A DNA stretch of 64,000 bases from Dechloromonas sp. TW-R-39-2 (lineage in GTDB: Bacteria > Pseudomonadota > Gammaproteobacteria > Burkholderiales > Rhodocyclaceae), in NCBI RefSeq assembly GCF_016864195.1, contig NZ_CP045202.1:3380501-3444500 (forward strand), written 5' to 3'. Below the pieces are notes generated by a model, which was not told the origin of the DNA, searched no databases, and was given only the letters and a program-made list of their open reading frames with translations. Numbering within the stretch: position 1 is the first letter of the stretch; each line of letters starts with the position of its first letter. Made by a program: the position numbers and the translations under genes. This document shows, piece by piece, positions 1-8,117 of this stretch.

Positions 1-946
1 GGAAAGCCTTGGTTGCACCGCCAAAGACGTCATCGACGGTAAAGGTCTTCACGGCCGGGAAAAACGTGGCGTACTTCTTCAGCAGCTCCGGGTCACGCGG
101 ACGCAGATAGTTCTGTGCCGCATTCTCCTGACCTTCCTTCGACCACAGATAATCCAGATAAGCCTGCGCCTGCTTGCGCGAACCCTTCTTGTCGATCACC
201 TTGTCGACCAGTGCAACCGGGAATTCGGTCTGCATCGTCAGGCTGGGATAAACCACTTCGAACTCGCCCTTGCCGAATTCCTTGGCGATCATTTCAGCTT
301 CGGATTCGAAAGTGATCAGCACATCGCCCATCTTGCGCTGCATGAAGGTCGTCGTTGCATCGCGGCCACCGGCAGCGAACAGCGGCGCATTCTTGAGCAG
401 CTTGCCGAGGAACTCCTGCGCGCTCTTGTCATTGCCGCCCGGCTGTTTCAGCGCCCAGGCCCAGGCGGAAAGGTAAGTGTTGCGACCGTTACCCGTATTT
501 TTCGGATGCGGGATGATCATCTGCACGCCCGGCCCGGCCACATCGGACCAATCCTTGATCGCCTTCGGGTTGCCCTTGCGGACGATGAAGACCATTGCCG
601 AGGTATAGGGCGACGCGTTATTGGGGAATTTCCTGGCCCAATCCTTGGCGACCAGACCTTTCTCCGCCAGGAACTCGATATCGTTGGCCTGGTTCATCGT
701 CACGACATCGGCTTCAAGGCCATCGGCCACCGCGCGCACCTGCTTGCTCGAACCGCCATGCGACTGGCGCAACTCGACATTTTCCCCGGCCTTCTGTTTC
801 CAGTATTTCTGGAACATCGGGTTGTAATCCTTGTAGACGTCGCGCGCCACATCATAGGAAGCGTTGAGTAGAGAAACATCGGCCAGTGCAGCGTTGGCAG
901 CAAGCACCAGCAGGATGGCGGAAAGGGATTGGCGGAGTCGGTTCAT
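1..946 (-). CDS. sbp: Sulfate ABC transporter periplasmic substrate-binding protein (C-terminus beyond window)
   Basis: Periplasmic sulfate/thiosulfate-binding component of a CysTWA-type importer. Translating the minus strand from the ATG at 946 gives an N-terminal signal peptide (MNRLRQSLSAILLVLAANAA, cleaved near ALA-DV), then family signatures such as LLNASYDVARD, SHGGSSKQVRAV, NTGNGRNTYLSAWAWA and GDVLITFESEAE. About 315 residues are visible with no stop before the edge, so only the last few tens are missing relative to the usual ~335. GAGGT lies 7 nt before the ATG. The permease and ATPase genes would be expected off the left edge. Upstream (947-1050) is AT-rich and contains TTATAAC, a possible promoter; no CysB site was resolved. 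Confidence 0.93.
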   Translation of the reverse strand, partial: MNRLRQSLSAILLVLAANAALADVSLLNASYDVARDVYKDYNPMFQKYWKQKAGENVELRQSHGGSSKQVRAVADGLEADVVTMNQANDIEFLAEKGLVAKDWARKFPNNASPYTSAMVFIVRKGNPKAIKDWSDVAGPGVQMIIPHPKNTGNGRNTYLSAWAWALKQPGGNDKSAQEFLGKLLKNAPLFAAGGRDATTTFMQRKMGDVLITFESEAEMIAKEFGKGEFEVVYPSLTMQTEFPVALVDKVIDKKGSRKQAQAYLDYLWSKEGQENAAQNYLRPRDPELLKKYATFFPAVKTFTVDDVFGGATKAF

Positions 947-1133
947 GGTGTACCTCATGGAACAATGGAGGGAAATTTAGCTGATCTCGTTATAACAACA
1001 AAGACTGATTCTGAATTTATTTATTCGCATTACTGCTAAAACACGGCACATGGATTTCAGTTATCCCCGCCCTCACCCTGTTCGCCAGGACGCCAAGCGG
1101 CTATCATTCGACATTCTCCACGCAGACCACATC

Positions 1134-1703
1134 ATGATGCGCGCTACCCTGCCTGCCACTCTTCTGCTTACCGCACTGCTTGCCGGTTGCGTCTCGACCA
1201 AGGACGTCCCGCCGAGCAAACACATTTCCCAGACCGGCGCGCTCAGGGTTCATCCCGGCCTGCTCGGCCAGCCCGTTCCGCCGGAACTACAGGATACCCG
1301 CGACCTGGCCCAGGCGGGCAGTGGCAAACAGGACACGCTGATCAAGATGGACCAGGAAGGTCTGCGCACCCAGCGCAGCGTCTATTTCGACCTGAACAGC
1401 GCCGAAATCCGCGTCGAATTCGACCCGGCCCTGCAAGCCCATGCCCGCTACCTGGCCGCCAATCCGAAATCGCGCATTCGCATCGAAGGCAATGCCGACG
1501 AACGCGGCGCACCGGACTACAACGCCCGCCTCGGCATGAAGCGTGCTGAAAGCGTTCGCCAGACAATGATCCGCCATGGCGCACCGGAGCAACAGGTCAA
1601 GGTCAAGACGCTGGGCGAATCGCGCCCCAAGCTGAAAGGTCACGACGAAGAATCGTGGGCCGAAAACCGCCGCGCCGACGTGGTGTACGAAGTCGAGAAA
1701 TAA
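1134..1703 (+). CDS. OmpA/Pal-family outer-membrane lipoprotein
   Basis: Predicted peptidoglycan-associated lipoprotein, 189 aa. The start at 1134 (MMRATLPATLL) puts a short signal peptide ahead of a lipobox LLAGC with Cys near residue 18; an upstream in-frame ATG at 1050 would bury the lipobox, so I rejected it. The C-terminal ~110 residues form an OmpA-like domain: VYFDLNSAEIR, then NPKSRIRIEGNADERG and the terminal RRADVVYEV. The NADERG and NRRADV blocks hold the conserved Asp/Arg that bind diaminopimelate in Pal. The gene stands alone rather than after tolB, so it is a Pal-like paralogue rather than certain Pal. It is convergent with dbpA; the shared gap carries a hairpin. Confidence 0.85.
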   Translation: MMRATLPATLLLTALLAGCVSTKDVPPSKHISQTGALRVHPGLLGQPVPPELQDTRDLAQAGSGKQDTLIKMDQEGLRTQRSVYFDLNSAEIRVEFDPALQAHARYLAANPKSRIRIEGNADERGAPDYNARLGMKRAESVRQTMIRHGAPEQQVKVKTLGESRPKLKGHDEESWAENRRADVVYEVEK

Positions 1704-1728
1704 ACCGGGCGAACACCCCGCAAAACAC

Positions 1729-1754
1729 TTCGGCCGGGCTCAAACCCGGCCGAA
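1729..1754 (-). terminator. Intrinsic terminator between convergent genes, mainly serving dbpA
   Basis: Perfect 10-bp inverted repeat TTCGGCCGGG / CCCGGCCGAA with a 6-nt loop. On the minus strand the stem is followed by GTGTTTTG, a modest U tract, so it suits the helicase gene ending at 1770. No U tract follows on the plus strand. Confidence 0.6.
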
Positions 1755-1769
1755 TGCGTTTACCGCGGT

Positions 1770-3200
1770 CTACATCCGCTCATGCAGGAAATAGGCCTTG
1801 ACCTTCTTGCCCTTGACCTTGCCGGCATTCAATTTGCGCAGCGCTTCCTGGGCAATCTTGCGGTCGACCGCGACATAGGTCGAATTTTCAGTGACGTTGA
1901 TCTTGCCAATCTGTTCGCGCGTGTAGCCGGCATCATTGGTCAGCGCACCGAGCACATCGCCCGGCCGGATCTTTTCCTTGCGCCCGCCCAGCAACTGCAG
2001 CGTGACCATCGGCGGCAACATGACGCCTGAACCTTGTGGCACCAGTTCATCCAGCGAATGCCACTCGGCCTCGAAACGGTGCAGATCCTCGACCGCCTTG
2101 ACCCGTGCCATTTCACCCGGCACCGCCAGGCTGAATGCCCAACCCTGCTGATCGACCCGGCCGGTTCGCCCGATGCGGTGAACATGTACCTCTGGCTCGA
2201 AGGTGATATCCACGTTGATCACCGCCTCCAGTTGTGCAATATCCAGGCCGCGCGCCGCAACATCGGTCGCCACCAGCACCGAGCAACTACGATTGGCAAA
2301 CTGGACCAGCACCTGATCGCGCTCGCGCTGATCAAGCTCGCCATGCAAGGTCAGGGCATGGAACCCCTGCTTTTGCAGATATGCCAGCAAGTCGCGGCAT
2401 TGCTGGCGGGTGTTGCAGAAAGCAATCGTGCTGAGCGGACGAAAATGGTTGAGCAACAGACCGACTGCCTCGAAACGCCCTTCCCGCGTCACTTCGTAGA
2501 AGCGCTGACGAATCTTGGTGTCTTCGTGTTTCTCCAGCAGCTTGACCTCCTGCGGCTGGCGCAGGAAGCGGCTGCTCAGATCGGCAATCCCGGTCGGATA
2601 CGTTGCCGAGAACAGCAGCGTCTGACGTTCCTTGGGACAAGATTTCGCGACCCGGACGATGTCGTCGAAAAAGCCCATGTCGAGCATCCGGTCAGCCTCA
2701 TCGAGCACCAGCGTATTGAGGGCGGCCAGGTCGAGGCTGCCGCGATCAAGGTGATCCATGATCCGGCCGGGCGTGCCGACCACGATGTGCGCCCCATGTT
2801 CGAGGCTGTTCATTTGCGGGCGCATCGGCGCACCACCGCACAGCGAGAGAATCTTGATATTGTCGTCGGCACGGGCCAGACGGCGGATTTCCTGCGTCAC
2901 CTGATCGGCCAGCTCCCGCGTCGGGCACAGGATCAGGGCCTGAACGGCAAATGAACGGGGATTCAGGCGGGCCAGCAAGGCCAGCGAAAAAGCAACCGTT
3001 TTGCCGCTCCCGGTCTTGGCTTGGGCAATCAGGTCATGCCCGGCCAGTGCAATCGGCAGACTCGCTGCCTGGATCGGCGTCATCGCGAGATAACCCAGTT
3101 GCTTGAGATTGGCCTGCATGGCGGCCGAAAGCGGCAATTCGCCAAATGAGGCAGAGGCGGCGGTGGCGTCTTCCGACGCGGAGGGGGTCAATATGGTCAT
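1770..3200 (-). CDS. dbpA: DEAD-box ATP-dependent RNA helicase DbpA
   Basis: RNA helicase for late 50S ribosome assembly, 476 aa. It shows the Q motif (GYLAMTPIQ), motif I AKTGSGKT, motif II DEAD (VLDEADRM), motif III SAT and motif VI HRIGRTGR. The ~75-residue C-terminal domain (RPGDVLGALTNDAGYTREQIG, then VAVDRKIA) matches the DbpA RNA-binding domain that recognises hairpin 92 of 23S rRNA, which separates it from RhlE/SrmB relatives. Start is the ATG at 3200. It is a single gene, convergent with the OmpA-like lipoprotein and divergent from the chemoreceptor. Confidence 0.95.
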   Translation of the reverse strand: MTILTPSASEDATAASASFGELPLSAAMQANLKQLGYLAMTPIQAASLPIALAGHDLIAQAKTGSGKTVAFSLALLARLNPRSFAVQALILCPTRELADQVTQEIRRLARADDNIKILSLCGGAPMRPQMNSLEHGAHIVVGTPGRIMDHLDRGSLDLAALNTLVLDEADRMLDMGFFDDIVRVAKSCPKERQTLLFSATYPTGIADLSSRFLRQPQEVKLLEKHEDTKIRQRFYEVTREGRFEAVGLLLNHFRPLSTIAFCNTRQQCRDLLAYLQKQGFHALTLHGELDQRERDQVLVQFANRSCSVLVATDVAARGLDIAQLEAVINVDITFEPEVHVHRIGRTGRVDQQGWAFSLAVPGEMARVKAVEDLHRFEAEWHSLDELVPQGSGVMLPPMVTLQLLGGRKEKIRPGDVLGALTNDAGYTREQIGKINVTENSTYVAVDRKIAQEALRKLNAGKVKGKKVKAYFLHERM

Positions 3201-3338
3201 GGCGAATTATACGGGTAGTGAATTTTATGGACACCAATCGTCTTTGATGCCTTTGATACAATTCTTGACCGATTTCAGGCATTCATCCCCAGCGGCAGCG
3301 CCATCCGGTTAGCGGGGACCCACCCAACAGGAGCCCCC

Positions 3339-4655
3339 ATGTTCTGCAGCAAGCACCTCAAGAGAATTGCCGAACTCGAAACCCAACTCGGCGACGCACG
3401 CGCCTTGCAGCACGCGATTGACCGCTCCACGGCCGTCATCGAACTGTCGCCGGATGGCACCATCCTGGGGGCCAACGCAAACTTCTGTACGACCGTTGGC
3501 TATTCGGCCAGCGAACTGGCCGGCGCCCACCACCGTCAATTGTGCGACGAAGCCTTTGCCGGTAGCCGGGAATACGCCGAATTCTGGAATCGTCTGCGTG
3601 CCGGCGAATTTTTTCGCGGCACAATCAAGCGTCGTCACAAAAATGGCACTGCCATCTGGCTGGAAGCAACCTACAACCCGATTCTGGAAGCGGGCGGCAA
3701 AGTAGCCAAGGTCGTCAAGTTCGCGGCCGATGTCACCCGGCAGGTTGAAGAGGCAACCCGGATGCGCGCCATGGTCGAGGCCATCGAGCGCTCGATGGCC
3801 GTCATTGAGTTCAGCCTGGACGGCACCGTCCAACGGACCAACGAAAACTTCCTGCGCACCCTGGGCTACTCCTCGGGTGACGTTATCGGTCGACATCACC
3901 GGATGTTCTGCCCCAGCAACTTTGCGGGCAGCAGTGAATACGCCGATTTCTGGGCGCGCCTCGGACGGGGCGAATTCATTACCGGGCAGTTTTCCCGGGT
4001 CGACCGCCAGGGTCGAGAAATCTGGCTCGAAGCCAGCTACAACCCGGTCTTTGGCCCGGATGGCAAAGCACTCAAAATCGTCAAGTTCGCATCCGACATC
4101 ACCGCCCAGATCCATCGCCACCAAGCCGAAAAAGCCAGCGTCAAGACGGCCTACGACGTTGCCACAGAAACGGAAACTGTCGCCAAAAACGGCGAAGGCA
4201 TCATCCTCGACACCGTGGCCAAGATGCACTCGATCGCCGGCATTGTCGGCCAATCATCCCACCTCGTCGAGTCGCTGGGCGAACAGACTTCACGCATCAC
4301 GTCCATCGTCAACACCATCCGGGAAATTGCCGACCAGACCAATCTGCTCGCACTCAACGCAGCAATCGAAGCCGCCCGCGCCGGGGAAAGCGGACGCGGC
4401 TTTGCTGTCGTGGCGGATGAAGTACGCAAACTCGCCGAGCGGACGAGCAAATCAACCAGCGAAATTGCCCAGATGATCCAGGACATCCAGGCCGAAACCG
4501 GCTCAGTCAGCCAGAGCATGAGTCACGGTCTGGCCGAGGTTGCCGACGGTGTCGAACTGGCCAACCAGGCAGGCGGCGCAATCCGTCAAATGCGGGTCGA
4601 TGCAGCGCGGGTCGTTGAAGTCATCCACGAACTGTCGGAAACAGTCGCCCGTTAA
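3339..4655 (+). CDS. Soluble methyl-accepting chemotaxis protein with tandem PAS domains (BdlA-like architecture)
   Basis: Cytoplasmic receptor-type signalling protein, 438 aa, with no transmembrane segment. Two similar PAS domains (~20-130 and ~145-250) share GYSxxxxxGxHHR and IWLEA-YNP and look like a recent duplication. The MCP signalling hairpin follows, with tip [20 protein letters not shown] and [18 protein letters not shown]. The helices on both sides of the tip are of similar length (~70 and ~88 residues), so the early stop after SETVAR need not be a truncation. The layout equals that of Pseudomonas BdlA, a biofilm-dispersal regulator; PAS ligand (heme or FAD) cannot be told from sequence. 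No che genes are adjacent. Confidence 0.88.
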   Translation: MFCSKHLKRIAELETQLGDARALQHAIDRSTAVIELSPDGTILGANANFCTTVGYSASELAGAHHRQLCDEAFAGSREYAEFWNRLRAGEFFRGTIKRRHKNGTAIWLEATYNPILEAGGKVAKVVKFAADVTRQVEEATRMRAMVEAIERSMAVIEFSLDGTVQRTNENFLRTLGYSSGDVIGRHHRMFCPSNFAGSSEYADFWARLGRGEFITGQFSRVDRQGREIWLEASYNPVFGPDGKALKIVKFASDITAQIHRHQAEKASVKTAYDVATETETVAKNGEGIILDTVAKMHSIAGIVGQSSHLVESLGEQTSRITSIVNTIREIADQTNLLALNAAIEAARAGESGRGFAVVADEVRKLAERTSKSTSEIAQMIQDIQAETGSVSQSMSHGLAEVADGVELANQAGGAIRQMRVDAARVVEVIHELSETVAR

Positions 4656-4740
4656 TCCGCCTCGCAACAACTCAAAAGCAGGGCAATGATCTGCCACGCC
4701 ACACGTGGCAGTCCATCAATCGCAGCCGTGCCTGGCTACC

Positions 4741-4971
4741 TCAGAACCAAGCTTCAACCTTTTGACGACCAGGCACGCCACCGGCATGAACAACCGTTCC
4801 ATCAACGACTACGCCAGGGGTAGACATCACCCCGTAGCGCATGATGGCCTGCAGGTCTTCAACTTTTTCCAAAGCAATCTCGGCTCCACGTTCCTTGGCA
4901 ACCAACTCAATCAATGCCACGGTATTTCGACAGTTGGAACACCCCGTGCCCAGCACCTTGATGATTTTCAT
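4741..4971 (-). CDS. Small thioredoxin-fold protein (redox-active disulfide protein family)
   Basis: 76-aa glutaredoxin/thioredoxin-like protein with CxxC motif GTGCSNCRN (Cys11, Cys14) right after the first strand and a cis-Pro type loop STPGVVVDG. This fits the small redox-active disulfide protein 2 family. I chose the ATG at 4971 (MKIIKVLG); in-frame codons upstream overlap the permease gene and lie outside the fold. It is the last gene of the arsenic operon, 16 bp after the permease stop. Such proteins often accompany ArsP/DUF318 permeases; a role in reducing the permease's Cys residues or the arsenical substrate is inference. Confidence 0.85.
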   Translation of the reverse strand: MKIIKVLGTGCSNCRNTVALIELVAKERGAEIALEKVEDLQAIMRYGVMSTPGVVVDGTVVHAGGVPGRQKVEAWF

Positions 4972-4987
4972 CTGAATCCCCGTTTGC

Positions 4988-6031
4988 TTATAAAACCAGA
5001 TTGAATACGTAGCCCACCAACAAAATACCGGTCGCGACAACGCCTGCAAAAGTCGCTATCAGCCGTGGCTTAAGAGCCTTGCGCAGAATAATCATCTCCG
5101 GGGCCGACAAGGCAATCACAGCCATCATGAAGGCCAGCACAGTACCCAGTGCCGCTCCTTTGCCCAGCAAGGCTTCAACAATCGGGATAATGCCGGCCGC
5201 ATTGGTATACATCGGCACGCCAAGCAGCACTGCCGCCGGGACGGCCCACCAGACATCCTTGCCCATGAAGGCGGCCATGAAATCTTCCGGGACATAGCCA
5301 TGGATGCTAGCACCAACAGCGATACCCGCCAGGATGTAAGGCCAGACCTTGCCAACAATGCTCCTTACGTGGTTTTGCCCGGCCTCAAAGCGGGCAACCC
5401 AATCCAGCTCTTCTCCCTTGTAACTGGCAGCTTGTCCGTTCTGAATTTGCTGCACCCAGTCCTCCAGGTGCTTTTCCATTTTCAATTGGCCGATGACCAA
5501 ACCTGAAGCGATGGCTACAGCCAGTCCAAGCCCCAAATACAGAGCTGCAACTTTCCAGCCGAACATGCCGAATAGCAGCGCTAGCGCGATCTCATTGACC
5601 ATGGGAGCCGAGATGAGGAAGGAGAAAGTGACACCAAGAGGAACGCCAGCGGACAGAAAACCAATGAACAGCGGCACGGCGGAACAGGAGCAGAACGGCG
5701 TGACGATGCCAAGTGAAGCAGCCAGAACATTTCCCACGCCGACACGCTTACCAGCCAATAGCGCACGGGTACGCTCCGGCGCAAAAAATGTCTGAACGAT
5801 GCCCATGAGAAAAACGATCCCGGTCAGGAGTAACAGGACCTTGGGCGTGTCGTAGAAAAAGAAATGGATGGCTTCGCCCAACCGGGTATCGCGTGTCAGC
5901 CCGAACAACGCGAGCATGAGATCAGCAAAATCGGTGAGGTGGCTGTAAGCGACCACCCAGAAAGCACTGGCCAATACGACAACAATCAACCACCGGGCTA
6001 AATGTCCTTGCGTTTGAGCACGGCTTGCCAT
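4988..6031 (-). CDS. arsP: ArsP/DUF318-type permease (putative organoarsenical efflux)
   Basis: Polytopic inner-membrane permease, 347 aa, about 8-10 hydrophobic segments. It carries the family hallmark TPFCSCSAVP (two Cys in a membrane loop), ISAPMVNEIA in the first half and GVPMYTNAAGI in the second, which are matching half-repeats of the permease family PF03773. Characterised ArsP proteins export trivalent organoarsenicals such as methylarsenite; other members have unknown substrates. The ars context (18 bp after acr3, then a CxxC thioredoxin-like gene) supports arsenical export. The symbol rests on that context and the Cys motif, not on a proven substrate. Confidence 0.8.
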   Translation of the reverse strand: MASRAQTQGHLARWLIVVVLASAFWVVAYSHLTDFADLMLALFGLTRDTRLGEAIHFFFYDTPKVLLLLTGIVFLMGIVQTFFAPERTRALLAGKRVGVGNVLAASLGIVTPFCSCSAVPLFIGFLSAGVPLGVTFSFLISAPMVNEIALALLFGMFGWKVAALYLGLGLAVAIASGLVIGQLKMEKHLEDWVQQIQNGQAASYKGEELDWVARFEAGQNHVRSIVGKVWPYILAGIAVGASIHGYVPEDFMAAFMGKDVWWAVPAAVLLGVPMYTNAAGIIPIVEALLGKGAALGTVLAFMMAVIALSAPEMIILRKALKPRLIATFAGVVATGILLVGYVFNLVL

Positions 6032-6049
6032 GACTGATTCTCCCTTTGT

Positions 6050-7117
6050 TTATCGGGTTTCGTACCATCCCTTCGAGGCATTCACGGCCTTGACTACCAG
6101 CAACATGACCGGAACCTCGACCAGAACACCAACCACCGTGGCCAGTGCAGCCCCCGACTCGAATCCAAACAGGCTGATGGCGGCAGCCACAGCTAACTCG
6201 AAAAAATTGGAAGCGCCGATCAATGCCGATGGGCAGGCGACAATGTGCTGTTCGCCGACCGCCTTGTTCAGCCCATAAGCCAGTGCAGCGTTGAAGAACA
6301 CCTGAATCAGGATAGGCACCGCCAAAAGACCGATGACCAACGGCTGCTTGAGAATGGCTTCGCCCTGGAAGGCAAACAACAGCACCAGCGTCGCCAGCAA
6401 GGCCGAGATGGACCACGGGCCTATCCTGGCCATGGTGGCATCGAATGCCGCCTGCCCTTTGGCCAAAAGCGATTTGCGCCAGAGTTGGGCCAAACCGACC
6501 GGAATCACGATATAAAGAACGACCGAAGTCAGCAGCGTGTTCCACGGCACGGTAATCGACGAAATCCCAAGCAAAAGCGCAACCAGCGGCGCAAAAGCGA
6601 AAACCATGATGATGTCGTTGATGGCAACCTGCGAAAGGGTGAATAGCGGATGCCCGTTGGTCAGGCGGCTCCAGACGAAAACCATCGCTGTACAGGGCGC
6701 GGCAGCCAGCAGGATGAGACCGGCGATGTAGCTGTCCAGTTGTTCGGCCGGCAACATCGGCGCAAACAGGTTGCGAATGAACAACCAGCCGAGGAAAGCC
6801 ATCGAAAATGGCTTGACCAGCCAATTCACGAACAAGGTCACACCGATTCCGTGCACATGCTGCTTCATCTCGGCCAGTGCCCCGAAATCGACCTTGACCA
6901 GCATTGGAATAATCATCATCCAGATGAGCAGGCCGACGGGCAGGTTGACCTGTGCAACCGCCATTTGACCGATGGCCTGAAAGGCTGCGGGCGCCATCTG
7001 CCCGGCTGCGATGCCAGTCGCGATGCAGAGAAAAACCCAGACCGTAAGGAAGCGTTCAAAAACACTCATCGAAGCTTTGGCTGCGAGTTTTGCAGTCGTT
7101 TCACATTGGGCTGACAT
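6050..7117 (-). CDS. acr3: Arsenite efflux permease, ACR3 family
   Basis: Arsenite exporter of the inner membrane, 355 aa with about ten hydrophobic segments. Diagnostic blocks are NLPVGLLIWMMIIPMLVKVDF, the AAPCTAMVFVWSRLTNG segment containing the Cys essential in characterised Acr3, and CPSALIGASNFFELAVA. It uses the proton motive force and needs no ArsA. GAGGAAG sits 5 nt upstream of the ATG at 7117. arsC ends 9 bp upstream and the permease starts 18 bp downstream, so they are probably co-transcribed from arsR. Confidence 0.94.
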   Translation of the reverse strand: MSAQCETTAKLAAKASMSVFERFLTVWVFLCIATGIAAGQMAPAAFQAIGQMAVAQVNLPVGLLIWMMIIPMLVKVDFGALAEMKQHVHGIGVTLFVNWLVKPFSMAFLGWLFIRNLFAPMLPAEQLDSYIAGLILLAAAPCTAMVFVWSRLTNGHPLFTLSQVAINDIIMVFAFAPLVALLLGISSITVPWNTLLTSVVLYIVIPVGLAQLWRKSLLAKGQAAFDATMARIGPWSISALLATLVLLFAFQGEAILKQPLVIGLLAVPILIQVFFNAALAYGLNKAVGEQHIVACPSALIGASNFFELAVAAAISLFGFESGAALATVVGVLVEVPVMLLVVKAVNASKGWYETR

Positions 7118-7126
7118 CGCGCTTCC

Positions 7127-7540
7127 TCACAGGCCAAGTACTTCACGCACCGCCGGCACCAGCCGGCTACGAATATCGTCGCGGACGGCGACGAAACTCT
7201 CCAGCGGCTCGCCATGCGGGTCATGAAAGCCGACATGGATTCGCATCACCGGACGGGAAAAAACAGGGCAGGTTTCCTTGGCGTTGTCACAAACGCTGAC
7301 GACCAGGTCAATATCGTCATTCATGACCGCTTCGACGGCTTTTGGGCTCAATCCCTCGGTCGGCAGACCAGCCTGCTTGAGCGCTGCGATCGCGCCGTCG
7401 GCAACCTTGGGCTGCGGGCTGGTACCGGCCGAAATGGCCCGCACCAAGCCGGAGAGATCGTGGTTGAGGATGGCTTCGCCCATCTGGGAACGGCAGGAGT
7501 TACCGGTGCACAGCACCAGCACGGTTTTGAGTTTAGACAT
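7127..7540 (-). CDS. arsC: Arsenate reductase, thioredoxin-coupled (LMW phosphatase fold)
   Basis: 137 aa. The P-loop CTGNSCRS at residues 11-18 supplies the nucleophile Cys11 and Arg17. The second redox pair Cys84/Cys91 (VCDNAKETCP) completes the three-cysteine relay of the Staphylococcus-type enzyme, which is recycled by thioredoxin rather than glutaredoxin. It converts arsenate to arsenite for Acr3. Its ATG shares one base with the arsR stop (TGATG), so translation is coupled. Confidence 0.93.
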   Translation of the reverse strand: MSKLKTVLVLCTGNSCRSQMGEAILNHDLSGLVRAISAGTSPQPKVADGAIAALKQAGLPTEGLSPKAVEAVMNDDIDLVVSVCDNAKETCPVFSRPVMRIHVGFHDPHGEPLESFVAVRDDIRSRLVPAVREVLGL

Positions 7541-7896
7541 CAGGATTTCACTCCGGCTTTGGCACGACGTTTTTCAGTGGTGTCACAGCATGCGGCCTTG
7601 GGAAGACAGGCATTGCCCTGGCAGCAGTTGCTGGTCAGGAAGGCAATGAGATCATCCATCGTGCTGTAGTTGGCTGAGTAATGAATGAAGCGGCTTTCGC
7701 GCTCGCCGGCAATCAGGCCAACCCGGCTGAGATGTGCCAGATGGAACGACAGCGTTGCCGGCACCATGCCCAATTGCTCGCCGATGGCACTGGCGTTGAT
7801 GCCATCCGGCCCAGCCTCGACCAACAACCGGAAAATGGCCAGGCGAGACTCATGCCCCAGTGCGGCAAGAAGTTCAGCTGCATTTAATGTTTCCAT
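7540..7896 (-). CDS. arsR: ArsR-family arsenic-responsive repressor with C-terminal Cys cluster
   Basis: 118-aa winged-helix repressor, first gene of the ars operon. The recognition helix region (MVPATLSFHLAHLSRVGLI) lacks the ELCVCDL Cys site of E. coli ArsR. Instead the C-terminus carries Cys91, Cys92, Cys97, Cys103 and Cys104, resembling the ArsR2 group (Acidithiobacillus type), in which a C-terminal CC...C triad binds arsenite. A basic tail follows. It probably autoregulates from the AT-rich stretch just upstream. Cys roles are inferred from family comparison. Confidence 0.92.
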   Translation of the reverse strand: METLNAAELLAALGHESRLAIFRLLVEAGPDGINASAIGEQLGMVPATLSFHLAHLSRVGLIAGERESRFIHYSANYSTMDDLIAFLTSNCCQGNACLPKAACCDTTEKRRAKAGVKS

Positions 7897-7935
7897 TGTT
7901 CGAGTATTATCAAATTATAAAATAAAGTCCAGTGA
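7897..7935 (-). promoter_or_regulatory. AT-rich promoter/operator region of the ars operon
   Basis: This is a markedly AT-rich patch directly before arsR in an otherwise GC-rich window. On the minus strand it contains TATAAT (7914-7919) inside an imperfect inverted repeat TTAT-N6-ATAA. I found no convincing -35 at the right spacing, so only the location of the promoter/operator is claimed. Confidence 0.35.
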
Positions 7936-8043
7936 CCCTTTTGTTACGCACTGCAGAGATGGCATTGATGGACGGTCAATGATCCCCTGACCGATAGTCG
8001 ACAGATTTTGTGAATCTCAAAAACGGCAATTTCGACTAAGTCA

Positions 8044-8072
8044 CAAACAAAAAGGCCCAAAATCCTGGGCCT
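8044..8072 (-). terminator. Rho-independent terminator of amtB
   Basis: On the minus strand, AGGCCCA-GGATTT-TGGGCCT is followed directly by TTTTTGTTTG. The 7-bp stem with a long U tract is a textbook terminator 45 bp after the amtB stop. The remaining ~120 bp up to the ars promoter show nothing else recognisable. Confidence 0.85.
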
Positions 8073-8117
8073 CTTTGCTGTCCGTATTACGACAGACATT
8101 TTCACTACGATCACGCC

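Noticed and set aside
4691-4711. CTGCCACG/CGTGGCAG hairpin as terminator
   Set aside because: No U tract on either strand; kept only as a hairpin between convergent genes.
4591-4740. Possible truncation or frameshift of the chemoreceptor after SETVAR
   Set aside because: Helices on both sides of the signalling tip are of similar length, and downstream frames show no MCP-like sequence.
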